Assembly (NCBI GenBank): GCA_041497995.1
Contig: JBGQHM010000247.1
Span: 1 to 10,228 of the forward strand
Origin: DATKMS01 sp041497995
Lineage (GTDB): Bacteria; Desulfobacterota; Binatia; HRBIN30
Reading direction: 5' to 3'
DNA: 10,228 bases
Below the pieces are notes generated by a model. It was not told where the DNA came from. It did not search any database and saw only the letters and a program-made list of their open reading frames with translations. The translations under genes were made by a program, and so were the position numbers. The first letter of the stretch is position 1. Every line of letters begins with the position of its first letter. Below, piece by piece: positions 1 through 6,269 of this stretch.

Positions 1-103
1 GCCTGTCTAGCCATGGACGTAAGCCTACCATGTCTTACTAAGCACCCAAAGTGCGAAATTAGGTGTCGTAAGCCAGCGACCAACACAGCCGTCCCCTCGC
101 CCA

Positions 104-583
104 TCATGTTGCGATCCACTTCTCCAACCACAATTGCCGGCCGCCACTCCACAGCTCCCGCTCGGAACGGAAACCGAGGCGGGCGTACAACGCTAGCGCC
201 CCGACGTTGCGTTCGTTGGTGTTCAACCCGATGGATCGGCAGCCCCTGGCGGCGGCGCGGGTGATCGCAAACTCGACGAGCCGCACGCCAACGCCGCGAT
301 GACGCGCTTCGTGCACCACGAAGACATCCTCTAGCTCGGCTTCGGGTGCCGAGCTCCACGCCGAGTACCGGTAGCGGCACTGCACGTAGCCACAGGTGGC
401 CGGTCCGCTGCCAGCGAGGAAGAACTCGGTGCCCGAATCCTGCAAGAGCATGGCGATCGAGGCACGCAGGTCTGCATCCAACGGCGTGGCGCGACCGAGA
501 TGATCGCGGAACAAACCGACGAGCCGCGCCAGCCTATCCAGATCCGCTGCGCCGGCGATGCGCACCTCAACGTCCGCGCCCAT
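104..583 (-). CDS. GNAT family N-acetyltransferase (159 aa)
   Basis: Predicted cytosolic acetyl-CoA-dependent N-acetyltransferase; substrate unknown. The acetyl-CoA P-loop is visible as R94-H-R-G97-V-G99, followed by an amphipathic helix (100-112). The C-terminal GNAT signature NERNVGALALYARLGF (about 123-138) contains the usual Asn and Tyr that contact CoA and substrate. The length is normal for a single-domain GNAT. The reading frame stays open far upstream, antisense-like across the LLM gene, but homology begins only near the ATG at 583-581. That start leaves 17 bases after the stop of the preceding LLM gene. The Shine-Dalgarno match is poor, so translation may depend on coupling to the LLM gene. 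It is the last gene of the minus-strand run. Family assignment is secure; the acceptor cannot be told from sequence. Confidence 0.85.
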   Translation of the reverse strand: MGADVEVRIAGAADLDRLARLVGLFRDHLGRATPLDADLRASIAMLLQDSGTEFFLAGSGPATCGYVQCRYRYSAWSSAPEAELEDVFVVHEARHRGVGVRLVEFAITRAAARGCRSIGLNTNERNVGALALYARLGFRSERELWSGGRQLWLEKWIAT

Positions 584-600
584 CGCCAGCGCGACGCAGC

Positions 601-1743
601 TCAGATGGGCAGGCGGAAGGCGCCGGCGTCGGCTGTCTGCCCGACGCCGGCGCGGGCGATCAACTGATCCTCGATCGGGATGCAGCGCTTGAGCTCGGGC
701 ATGACCTCGGTGGCGAAGAGTCGTACGCTGGCCTCGGCGAGGTCGTAGGGCATCGCCCCGTAGCTGAACACGCCGTTGAACGCTTCCGCGCCGGTGCGTT
801 TCTGAATGTCGAGGATCTTCTCGTAGCATTGCTCGGGCGTGCCGGTGACCTGGAGGTTGACGAAGAACTCGCTCATGGCGTCGAGGCCGCCGGGCGCATT
901 CACCATCTCCTGCATCTTCTGATACGACTCGTAGCCGCGCATCTTCGTGAGGTGGTCGCCGACCAGCTCGTAGTGCCGCACCACCGAGTGCCAGTAGGCA
1001 CCGACGTATCGGCGACCGTATTCGGCGGCGCGCTCCGCGTTCTCGTCGCAGTACATCCAGGCGCCGACGATCGGCGGTGGCGCGTCGGTTCCGTTCACCT
1101 CGCGATAGATGCGGCGATACGCATTCAGCTCGTCGGCCACCATGTCCCACGGCTTCTGCGGAATGATCAGCAGCCCGATGCCGAGCCGGGCCATGATCTC
1201 GGACGACTCTGGCGACACCGCCGCCGCATAGGTGCGCCCGCGGAACGACTTGAAGGGTCGTGGGCGCAGCTCGCGGCGAGTCTGCTTGATGAACTTCCCG
1301 TCGAACTCGCAGTAGCCGCGCTCCAGGCCCTCGAGGATCATCTGGCTGGACTCGACGAAGAGCGCGCGGCTGTCCTCCTGGTTCACACCGAAGCCTTCGA
1401 ACTCGACGCGGCCGAGACCGCGGCCGATGCCGAAGATGAAGCGTCCGTTCGACATGTGGTCGAGCATGACCACTTGCTCGGCGACGCGCAGCGGATCGTG
1501 CCACGGCAAGACGACGACCATCGAGCCGAGCTGGATACGCTGCGTGCGCCCGGCGAAGTACGTGAGGTACTGCAGGACGTCGGGACACATCGTGTAATCC
1601 GTGAAGTGATGTTCGACACCCCACAGCGACTCGAAGCCAAGCGGCTCGGCGAGATCGGCGAAGCGTAGCTCGTTGCGATAGACGTTGCGGTCAGTCCGCC
1701 CTTCGCCCTCGCCCTGGAAGATGACTCCCATTCCTACGTGCAT
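601..1743 (-). CDS. LLM class flavin-dependent oxidoreductase (380 aa)
   Basis: Luciferase-like TIM-barrel oxidoreductase using FMN (or possibly F420) for oxidation or monooxygenation of an unknown small substrate; predicted soluble. Family features include the early 'LGFESLWGVEHHF' segment (about 35-47), where the conserved acidic-His pair E44-H45 sits. The block 'LPWHDPLRVAEQ' (79-90) and then 'MLDHMSNGRFIFGIGRG' (93-109) form the central strand/helix and the flavin phosphate region typical of bacterial luciferase-type proteins. The C-terminal half contains the usual 'GTPEQCYEKI' element. Start choice: the ATG at 1743-1741 has AAGGAG six bases upstream. The 56 extra codons open upstream are low-complexity and unlike the family. 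Upstream lies a 97-base gap after the cupin gene, so it may have its own promoter. A cofactor call (FMN versus F420) cannot be made from this sequence alone. Confidence 0.9.
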   Translation of the reverse strand: MHVGMGVIFQGEGEGRTDRNVYRNELRFADLAEPLGFESLWGVEHHFTDYTMCPDVLQYLTYFAGRTQRIQLGSMVVVLPWHDPLRVAEQVVMLDHMSNGRFIFGIGRGLGRVEFEGFGVNQEDSRALFVESSQMILEGLERGYCEFDGKFIKQTRRELRPRPFKSFRGRTYAAAVSPESSEIMARLGIGLLIIPQKPWDMVADELNAYRRIYREVNGTDAPPPIVGAWMYCDENAERAAEYGRRYVGAYWHSVVRHYELVGDHLTKMRGYESYQKMQEMVNAPGGLDAMSEFFVNLQVTGTPEQCYEKILDIQKRTGAEAFNGVFSYGAMPYDLAEASVRLFATEVMPELKRCIPIEDQLIARAGVGQTADAGAFRLPI

Positions 1744-1749
1744 GGTCGA

Positions 1750-1755
1750 CTCCTT
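1750..1755 (-). promoter_or_regulatory. Ribosome binding site of the LLM gene
   Basis: On the minus strand AAGGAG lies six bases before the ATG at 1743. It fixes the start of the LLM oxidoreductase against a longer open frame reaching 1911. Confidence 0.8.
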
Positions 1756-1786
1756 TTTGCGCGATTGGTCTTGAAGGACACAGAGA

Positions 1787-1815
1787 CTCGTACGGCAGTG
1801 CGCTCGGCGCGTCAA
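1787..1815 (-). promoter_or_regulatory. Possible sigma70-like promoter ahead of the LLM gene
   Basis: In the 97-base gap between the cupin and LLM genes the minus strand reads TTGACG (1815-1810), 17 bases, then TACGAG (1792-1787). The -35 matches five of six consensus bases and the -10 only three of six. The position, about 45 bases before the start codon, is sensible, but the match could be chance in GC-rich DNA. Confidence 0.25.
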
Positions 1816-1840
1816 GCGCGGGGCAGCTGTAGCTGACGGC

Positions 1841-2347
1841 TCAGGTGCTGCTACCGCCCTCGGACCGCGGCACGAACGGTTGCGCCGCATCGGCGTCGAT
1901 GATGTAGGCACTACCCGCAGCCTTGTCGAAGATCGCGCGCTTCTTCAGACGCGGAAATTCGCCGATCTCGAACTCGCGATTCTCGCCGCCCATCAGGTAG
2001 ACGAGGTCCGTATCGAACGGGTTGCGCAGATGATGCCCGACCGACGGAGCGGTGAACAACATGCAGTCGCCGGGACCCACCTCGTGGGTCTCGGCGCCGA
2101 TCTCGGCAACGCCACGCCCGGAGAGGATGTAGATGAACTCCTCCTCGTAGTGATGGTAGTGGTAGACGAACGACTCGCGCCCCGGCGGGATGCGGCCGAT
2201 GTGCAGGCCGATGCGTTGCAGGCCCGCAACCGCACTGAGCGACTGCATATGGATCTCAGACTGCGGATTCAACGGGTGGCGGAAGGTGAACTCCGGTAGC
2301 TCCGCAGCCGCGGCGGCACGAATCAGTGAGGGGCTCTCGCTTCCCAT
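1841..2347 (-). CDS. Cupin domain protein, single small beta-barrel (168 aa)
   Basis: Predicted metal-binding cupin; such monocupins act as dioxygenases, isomerases or small-molecule sensors, and the substrate here is unknown. Cupin motif 1 is clear: H63-Y-H65 followed by E69/E70 and G77 in 'HYHHYEEEFIYILSGRG'. Motif 2 follows as 'GPGDCMLFTAPSVGHHLRN' (91-109), giving the fourth ligand at H105 or H106. All four canonical metal ligands are therefore present. The extra histidines and the EEE triplet around motif 1 leave the exact ligand register open. The ATG at 2347 has AGGAGG seven bases upstream, lying inside the last codons of the GNAT gene, whose stop is three bases from this start; the two are probably co-translated. 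No DNA-binding domain is attached, so a regulator role is unlikely. Confidence 0.88.
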   Translation of the reverse strand: MGSESPSLIRAAAAAELPEFTFRHPLNPQSEIHMQSLSAVAGLQRIGLHIGRIPPGRESFVYHYHHYEEEFIYILSGRGVAEIGAETHEVGPGDCMLFTAPSVGHHLRNPFDTDLVYLMGGENREFEIGEFPRLKKRAIFDKAAGSAYIIDADAAQPFVPRSEGGSST

Positions 2348-2350
2348 GGC

Positions 2351-2893
2351 TCATCCTCCTACAAATGCCGCCCCGCGCCAGGCCGACGCGGTGAGGCGAT
2401 ACAACACGTGCGGCAGGCCAGCGTGTATCATATCGCGTTCGTAGCGGAAGCCCGCCTTCTGCATGACGCGCTGCGAGGCGTGATTCGTCGTCAGGGTGAA
2501 GCAGACCATGTCGGGCCGGTTGAGAACCTCGAAGCCGACGCGCACGCTCACCTCCGCCAGCTCGGTCGCCAGGCCCTGGCCCCAGTACGGCGGAAGGAAC
2601 GCATAGGCGACTTCCACTTCGTCACTGCCGCCGACGTGCGTGTGCTTGATGCCGCCACGGCCGGCGAATGCTCCCGTGACGCGCTCCCGCACCGCCCAGA
2701 GACCGAAGCCGTGCTGCTCCCAATGCGCGTCGCACTCTGCAAGGATGCGCGCCGTCTCCGCGTCGGAACGGACGCCGCCGAGGGTGGCCATGACGCGCTC
2801 GTCGCGGTGCATGCGACCGAGGTCGCCGCGGTGCTGCGGACGCAAGCGCTCAAGGACTAATCGATCCGTTTGCATCGCGTCCAGAGGCTGCAT
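2351..2893 (-). CDS. GNAT acetyltransferase, RimJ/RimL-like (180 aa)
   Basis: Predicted acetyl-CoA-dependent N-acetyltransferase of the Acetyltransf_3 (RimJ/RimL) type, which acetylates protein N-termini or small amines. The N-terminal 'TDRLVLERLRP' (9-19) is the standard opening strand of this group. The acetyl-CoA loop is Y103-W-G-Q-G-L-A109. The closing motif 'NHASQRVMQKAGF' (137-149) is the classic N-x2-S-x-RVM-x-K-x-GF of RimL-like enzymes. The start is ambiguous: ATG at 2893, or an in-frame ATG at 2875 six codons later that leaves the family motif just two residues in. Neither has a good Shine-Dalgarno. The first starts five bases after the stop of the upstream GFA gene and fits coupled translation, so it is used here. 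The substrate cannot be inferred. Confidence 0.87.
   Translation of the reverse strand: MQPLDAMQTDRLVLERLRPQHRGDLGRMHRDERVMATLGGVRSDAETARILAECDAHWEQHGFGLWAVRERVTGAFAGRGGIKHTHVGGSDEVEVAYAFLPPYWGQGLATELAEVSVRVGFEVLNRPDMVCFTLTTNHASQRVMQKAGFRYERDMIHAGLPHVLYRLTASAWRGAAFVGG
2355..2360 (-). promoter_or_regulatory. Ribosome binding site of the cupin gene, embedded in the preceding GNAT gene
   Basis: AGGAGG on the minus strand forms part of the final glycine codons of the GNAT gene and lies seven bases before the cupin ATG. It is a strong site that decides the start at 2347 and supports an operon link. Confidence 0.8.
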
Positions 2894-2898
2894 GGTGT

Positions 2899-3300
2899 TC
2901 AGTCAGCGTCGGGTGAGGTGGCAGATTGCGGCAGGTCGTCGGTGATCTCGAACCACGGCGCTTTGGATGTAACGAAGACATGACAGAGAGGACGTGTGCC
3001 GGGGTCGGTGTCGAGAGTGCCGAGCGCGAGCCCGAGCGTCTCGGGTGTATCAGCGAACAGACTGACCAATTTCGAACCGCAGATGCGACAGAAGGTGCGC
3101 GTCGTCCCCGGCGACGATTCGTAGCGTGACAGCAAGTCTTCACCCTGCAGCCAGCGGAACGTGCTGGCACGGACGCCGGCACGGGTGCGGAACGCGCTGC
3201 CGTGCCACTTGCGGCACATAGAGCAGTGGCAGTGCAGGATCGTCTCGAGCCGCCCGTCGATCGCGTAGCGTACGTCGCCGCAGAGGCAGCTACCGGTCAT
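2899..3300 (-). CDS. GFA/CENP-V family zinc protein, copy 1 (133 aa)
   Basis: Member of the GFA family named after the glutathione-dependent formaldehyde-activating enzyme of Paracoccus. Most homologues lack demonstrated activity, so formaldehyde chemistry should not be assumed. All seven zinc-site cysteines are visible: C5-x-C7, then C24-x-C26-x2-C29 in 'HCHCSMCRK', and C71-x2-C74 in 'FCRICGS'. The C-terminal 'APWFEITDDLPQ' (114-125) is a common closing motif of the family. The ATG at 3300 is chosen; TTG at 3309 and GTG at 3303 are in frame, and a GAAGGA sits 12 bases before the ATG, so the start may be up to three codons longer. It precedes the RimL-like GNAT by five bases. A paralogue lies at 4528-4965. 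Confidence 0.88.
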   Translation of the reverse strand: MTGSCLCGDVRYAIDGRLETILHCHCSMCRKWHGSAFRTRAGVRASTFRWLQGEDLLSRYESSPGTTRTFCRICGSKLVSLFADTPETLGLALGTLDTDPGTRPLCHVFVTSKAPWFEITDDLPQSATSPDAD

Positions 3301-3331
3301 CACGAGCAACCGTCCTTCCGACCGCCGCGCG

Positions 3332-3958
3332 TCACATCAGCGCTTTGGTGTGCACCCATTGCTCCAGTCCCAGCGCCTCCATGACCAGCTCGACGGACAG
3401 CGCCGCGAGGATCATGCCCATGACACGGATGAGGATGGCGGCGCCGTTCCGCCCTATGACCCGCAAGATGGGGCCGGAGAGCAGCATGAGCGTGCACGTC
3501 ACCGCGAGGACGCCGAGTAGAACAGCCGCCGTCGTCGCCTGCTGTACGACGGTATACAAGTCGTTATCGGTGAGGACGATCGCCGCCATGATCGCACCCG
3601 GGCTGGCGATCGAAGGGACGGCGAGCGGGAAGACCGCAAGGTCGTAACCGGATTCCGGCTGGGCGGGTGCCGCCTCCGTACCGCTACCGAAGATCATCTG
3701 CAGTCCGAACAAAAAAAGAATGATTCCGCCGGCGACCTGGAGAGAGATCAATCGGATGCCCATGAGATCCAGAACGATCTGCCCGACTACGATGGAGCCG
3801 ACAAGGACAGCCGCCGAGTAGAGGGTGGCGCGCAGCGCGACCTTACGCCGCTCCACCGCCGTCAGCGACGCGGTCAGCGCGGCAAACAACGCCAGCGTAC
3901 CGATCGGGTCGATGGTGGCCCACAGCATCGCCGCGTCGCGCAGTGCCTTCTCGAGCAT
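3332..3958 (-). CDS. MarC family integral membrane protein (208 aa)
   Basis: Six-helix inner-membrane protein of the MarC/UPF0056 (also called NAAT) family; the physiological role is not firmly known, and MarC itself is not a drug pump. Hydrophobic segments lie at about 10-31, 45-66, 71-90, 110-130, 138-162 and 172-196. Family motifs are present: 'DPIGTLALF' (17-25) in helix 1, 'PLAVPSIASPGAI' (111-123) in helix 4, and the terminal 'RVMGMILAALSVELVMEAL' (178-196). The open frame reaches 4045. The ATG at 3958 gives the typical family length, places the first helix near the N-terminus and avoids overlapping the VOC gene; the extra 29 codons are Arg-rich and unlike the family. The Shine-Dalgarno is weak. 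It stands alone functionally among its neighbours. Confidence 0.9.
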   Translation of the reverse strand: MLEKALRDAAMLWATIDPIGTLALFAALTASLTAVERRKVALRATLYSAAVLVGSIVVGQIVLDLMGIRLISLQVAGGIILFLFGLQMIFGSGTEAAPAQPESGYDLAVFPLAVPSIASPGAIMAAIVLTDNDLYTVVQQATTAAVLLGVLAVTCTLMLLSGPILRVIGRNGAAILIRVMGMILAALSVELVMEALGLEQWVHTKALM

Positions 3959-4005
3959 GCGTCGGTGTAGTCGTTTCGGGACGGTGTCTGCAACCGCGGC
4001 GCGGG

Positions 4006-4377
4006 CTACCCGTCGCCCTTCTCGCGCATCGATCGTTCGTCCCACAGATGGATCAGGTAGCCATCCGGGTCCGTGAGCTCCGCGCCATATCCCCAGTAGA
4101 GCTTCTGCGGCGCGTTCACGAACGGCACGCCCGCGGCCACGAGCTCACGGTGCTTCGCCTCCACGTCGGCGACCTGGAACGTGAGCGCGCACGACGGATG
4201 CCGTGCGCGCTCAGGATCCTTCACAAGGAACAGGGTCAGACCTGCATCGTCCTGCAGCGCGACGGTGCTGCGCAGCGGTACCTCGAACTCGACCTTGAAG
4301 CCGAAATGCTTGCGGTACCAGTCGCGCGATCGTTCGTGATCGGAGACGCAAATGCTGAGGTGATCGAGTTTGACCAT
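4006..4377 (-). CDS. VOC (glyoxalase/bleomycin-resistance fold) protein (123 aa)
   Basis: Small vicinal-oxygen-chelate fold protein with two beta-alpha-beta-beta-beta units. The first is 'MVKLDHLSICVSD' with helix 'DWYRKHFGFKVE' (19-30); the second is 'CALTFQVADVEAKHREL' (63-79) through 'LTDPDGYLIHLWDE' (101-114). It resembles lactoylglutathione lyase and resistance-protein relatives, but the usual metal set is incomplete. H6 is present; the second-unit ligand position, often His before 'F-x-V-x-D', is Ala or Leu here; and the terminal Glu of 'DPDG-x-x-x-E' is H110. Metal use may therefore be altered or absent. A strong Shine-Dalgarno fixes the ATG at 4377. Directly upstream lies a broken GNAT fragment, so this gene may have been brought next to it by a deletion. 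Fold is certain; substrate unknown. Confidence 0.87.
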   Translation of the reverse strand: MVKLDHLSICVSDHERSRDWYRKHFGFKVEFEVPLRSTVALQDDAGLTLFLVKDPERARHPSCALTFQVADVEAKHRELVAAGVPFVNAPQKLYWGYGAELTDPDGYLIHLWDERSMREKGDG

Positions 4378-4382
4378 TGGAC

Positions 4383-4390
4383 ACCTCCCT
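4383..4390 (-). promoter_or_regulatory. Strong ribosome binding site of the VOC gene
   Basis: The minus strand reads AGGGAGGT five bases before the ATG at 4377. It allows translation of the VOC gene independently of the out-of-frame GNAT remnant that reads through this point. Confidence 0.8.
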
Positions 4391-4401
4391 CCTGATCACG
4401 C

Positions 4402-4531
4402 CCGCGCCCTCCGCCTTGCGGCAGAACACCGGCGAGTACGTCGCCAGGCGGCTGCGAAACGCCTCGGAGAGCCGCACCATGGGCTCAACGTCGGCGACCA
4501 CAGCGTCACGAACACCCATCGGAAACTTCAC
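4402..4531 (-). pseudogene. N-terminal remnant of a GNAT acetyltransferase gene
   Basis: A GTG at 4531 overlaps the GFA stop by four bases (GTGA). It begins a frame whose first 44 or so residues look like the N-terminus of a GNAT: 'VRDAVVADVEPMVRLSEAF', then 'SRLATYSPVFCRKAEGA', the equivalent of the 'Y-x-P-x-F-W-R-K-A' segment seen in some GNAT subfamilies. After about position 4402 the resemblance stops. The frame then runs on in the wrong register through the VOC gene to a stop at 4211. No P-loop or remaining GNAT domain follows in any frame, because that space is occupied by the intact VOC gene. The simplest reading is a deletion that removed the C-terminal three quarters of a GNAT gene. 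An ATG at 4519 is an alternative start. The exact 3' boundary is uncertain; a functional short peptide is less likely but not excluded. Confidence 0.55.
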
Positions 4532-4965
4532 CTTGCGCGCGACCGTCGCAGCGCATACAGCGCCGGCTTGTCGTACTGCGGCAGGTCGTCGGTGATCTCA
4601 AACCACGGTGCCCCCAGCTCGACAAAGATGTGCTTGTCGGGGCGCAGCTGCGGATCATCATCGAGCAGACCGGCGGGAATCTCGAACCACTCTCCGCGCG
4701 GCGCAGGGTTGGGGACCGGTGATCCACAACGACTGCAGAAGAAGCTCCGATAAGCCGGCGGGCGCTCCAGGATCGGCGCCTCGTAGGTCGAGATCAGCTC
4801 ACGTCCCTCGAGCAGCCGGAAATCTTCGGTGCGCACCCCCAGCCCCGCAACGAATGCCGCGCCGGATGCTTTGCGGCAGCGCCGGCAGTGGCACAACTCG
4901 AAGGGACCAACGGCACGCGCGATCTCGAAGCGTACGCCGCCGCACAGACAGCTTCCTCTGATCAT
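4528..4965 (-). CDS. GFA/CENP-V family zinc protein, copy 2 (145 aa)
   Basis: Second GFA-fold zinc protein of the window. Its cysteine set is complete: C6-x-C8 in 'SCLCGG', C25-x-C27-x2-C30 in 'CHCRRCRK', and C77-x2-C80 in 'FFCSRCGS'. It also carries the central 'WFEIPAGLLDDDP' (93-105), stabilising elements common in the family, and the closing 'APWFEITDDLPQ' (119-130). The ATG at 4965 overlaps the stop of the diiron oxidase gene as ATGA, implying translational coupling; the frame upstream of it is inside that gene and unlike the family. Sequence similarity to copy 1 is clear in the motifs but modest elsewhere, so it is an old paralogue, not a recent duplicate. The reaction is unknown; the name 'formaldehyde-activating' reflects one founding member only. 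Confidence 0.88.
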   Translation of the reverse strand: MIRGSCLCGGVRFEIARAVGPFELCHCRRCRKASGAAFVAGLGVRTEDFRLLEGRELISTYEAPILERPPAYRSFFCSRCGSPVPNPAPRGEWFEIPAGLLDDDPQLRPDKHIFVELGAPWFEITDDLPQYDKPALYALRRSRAR

Positions 4966-5702
4966 GTCCGCACTCCCTCGCCATACTCGCGGTCCATCCC
5001 ATCGAAGAACTCCCGCCACATCGCCAGTGACGTCTGCACGGCGCGCCGCACGGCGGCTTGCGCTTCCGCATTCGTCGCGTGTCGGACGACGATGTGATCT
5101 CCCACGTCAGAATGGTCCGCGTCGGCGAGCTCGTGAACGTCCCAGAACGCCACGGCAGCGCGCGACAGCCCGTAGTGTTGCTGCAGGGCGCGGGCGAAGG
5201 GACCGAACGCACCCACTACTTGCCCTTCCGCCGCTAGGTTGATTGCGGCGGCACCTTCGAGGAACGGCAGGATCTTGGTGGAGTACTCGAACCACTGGAT
5301 GAGGGCCACAGTCGACGGCAACGGCGCGGTGCCCGGGACCACCGAACGATCGAGCCCCAATCCCGCGCAGAAATCGAGAAATAACTCCGGATGCGGCTTG
5401 GTCCCCGACAGCGCGCCGGTCTCTTCTTCGTAGAGTGACTCGGCGAGCTTCACGCGCTCGGAGCGGTTCGGACAGCGCGAATGCAGAGCGGACACGGCGC
5501 GGGGAAACTCTACCACTTGCAGAAAGAACTGGCATGCAAAGCCGCGCACCGCAGGGAGCGACAACCGACCGTCCGCAATCTTGAACCACAGCGGATGTCT
5601 GCCGAAGCTGCGGCCAGCGCGGATCTCGTTCAGCAACGACTCGGCGAACTCGGCGCTGCTTTCACTCATCTCCGCATTTCCACTCATTGGTGTACCGAAC
5701 AT
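4962..5702 (-). CDS. Heme-oxygenase-like diiron oxidase, CADD/PqqC/TenA superfamily (246 aa)
   Basis: Predicted soluble all-helical protein of the heme-oxygenase-like diiron oxidase (HDO) group, which includes CADD, UndA and SznF. The opening 'HPLWFKIADGRLSLPAVRGF' (36-55) and 'FPRAVSALHSRCPN' (66-79) match the CADD/PqqC pattern. All six expected metal-ligand positions can be read: a Glu in the EEE triplet 92-94, H104 in 'KPHPELF', E159 in 'AAEGQVVGAF', and H190, D194, H197 in the H-x3-D-x2-H motif. That pattern favours a metal oxidase over cofactor-free PqqC or the thiaminase TenA. The substrate is unknown. The ATG at 5702 has no good Shine-Dalgarno; ATGs at 5687 and 5669 are in frame, so up to 11 residues may be absent from the true N-terminus. 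Its stop overlaps the GFA start (ATGA), tying the two proteins together. Confidence 0.82.
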   Translation of the reverse strand: MFGTPMSGNAEMSESSAEFAESLLNEIRAGRSFGRHPLWFKIADGRLSLPAVRGFACQFFLQVVEFPRAVSALHSRCPNRSERVKLAESLYEEETGALSGTKPHPELFLDFCAGLGLDRSVVPGTAPLPSTVALIQWFEYSTKILPFLEGAAAINLAAEGQVVGAFGPFARALQQHYGLSRAAVAFWDVHELADADHSDVGDHIVVRHATNAEAQAAVRRAVQTSLAMWREFFDGMDREYGEGVRT

Positions 5703-5770
5703 ACCATCGCGGCACGCACCCTACTACGTCGCCGCGGTCGAAGCTGTGCATCAAGTCCGCGTATCACAGG

Positions 5771-6262
5771 TCAGGCTTCCTCACGTAAACCGAGATCGCG
5801 CTCGTACAGGGGAAGGAGCCGGTCTGGAATACTATCCGACGGTCTCGTGCCCACCGGCACAGCCCCCATCGATCGATAGAAGCCGTCGGCGTTCGGGTCG
5901 CCTTGAATCACCATTGTTCTGAAACCACTCCGGTGTGCCGTCTCGATCGCGTGGCGCATCAACCGTCGACCGTAGCCGCGTCCGATGCAGGCAGGCTCAA
6001 CAAACAAGAACCCCAACTCAACCTCGTGCGCGGAGAGTGGAGCGAGCATGTAGAACCCGATGATTTCACCCTGCACCTCGGCGACGTTCACCGGCTGCTG
6101 CTCGATGTCTTCGCCGGTCACCGTCAGCTCGGTCACGCACGCTGCCATGAAAGCTCGGTCGTAGCCCCAGTACCCTTTCGATCGCAGCGCCAAGGCGGAG
6201 AGGATGGGCGCTTCCGCGGCGGCCGCGGGGCGGATGACTGGTTGCTCAGCAATTGCGACCAT
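5771..6262 (-). CDS. GNAT family N-acetyltransferase (163 aa)
   Basis: Predicted acetyl-CoA-dependent acetyltransferase of the GNAT subgroup marked by 'RSKGYWGYD' near residues 27-35. The beta-4/P-loop region is 'ELGFLFVEPACIGRGYGRRL' (82-101), with the glycine-rich loop I-G-R-G-Y-G. The closing 'GDPNADGFYRSMGAVPVG' (121-138) contains the N-x2-x-F-Y-x2-MGA signature with the catalytic-type Tyr129. The ATG at 6262 follows a weak GGTGA seven bases upstream. That GGTGA contains the original stop codon of the PLP-enzyme gene (6270-6272), so this start was probably coupled to that gene before its frame was broken. Function of this subgroup is not established. Confidence 0.87.
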   Translation of the reverse strand: MVAIAEQPVIRPAAAAEAPILSALALRSKGYWGYDRAFMAACVTELTVTGEDIEQQPVNVAEVQGEIIGFYMLAPLSAHEVELGFLFVEPACIGRGYGRRLMRHAIETAHRSGFRTMVIQGDPNADGFYRSMGAVPVGTRPSDSIPDRLLPLYERDLGLREEA

Positions 6263-6269
6263 TGCGGTT

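Noticed and set aside
1..103. Possible gene or terminator at the left edge
   Set aside because: No credible coding frame, tRNA-like fold or hairpin with a T-run was seen in these 103 bases.
584..1624. Upstream part of the long open frame that ends in the first GNAT
   Set aside because: Residues before the ATG at 583 are an alternate-frame reading of the LLM gene, Arg-rich with no homology. Only the C-terminal 159 codons look like a real protein, so this is not a fusion.
346..1668. Plus-strand open frame of 440 codons
   Set aside because: It is exactly antisense to the well-supported LLM oxidoreductase and GNAT genes, is rich in Arg/Ala/His and shows no domain. Such long shadow frames are common in GC-rich coding DNA.
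1800..1836. Weak inverted repeats after the cupin stop as a terminator
   Set aside because: Arms are only five bases with long loops and no T-run follows on the minus strand; a terminator is not supported.
1744..1911. 56-codon N-terminal extension of the LLM frame
   Set aside because: The extension is low-complexity, overlaps the 3' end of the cupin gene and lacks a ribosome site, whereas AAGGAG precedes the ATG at 1743.
3959..4045. 29-codon N-terminal extension of MarC
   Set aside because: It is Arg-rich, overlaps the VOC gene and makes the protein longer than the family norm; the first membrane helix is correctly placed without it.
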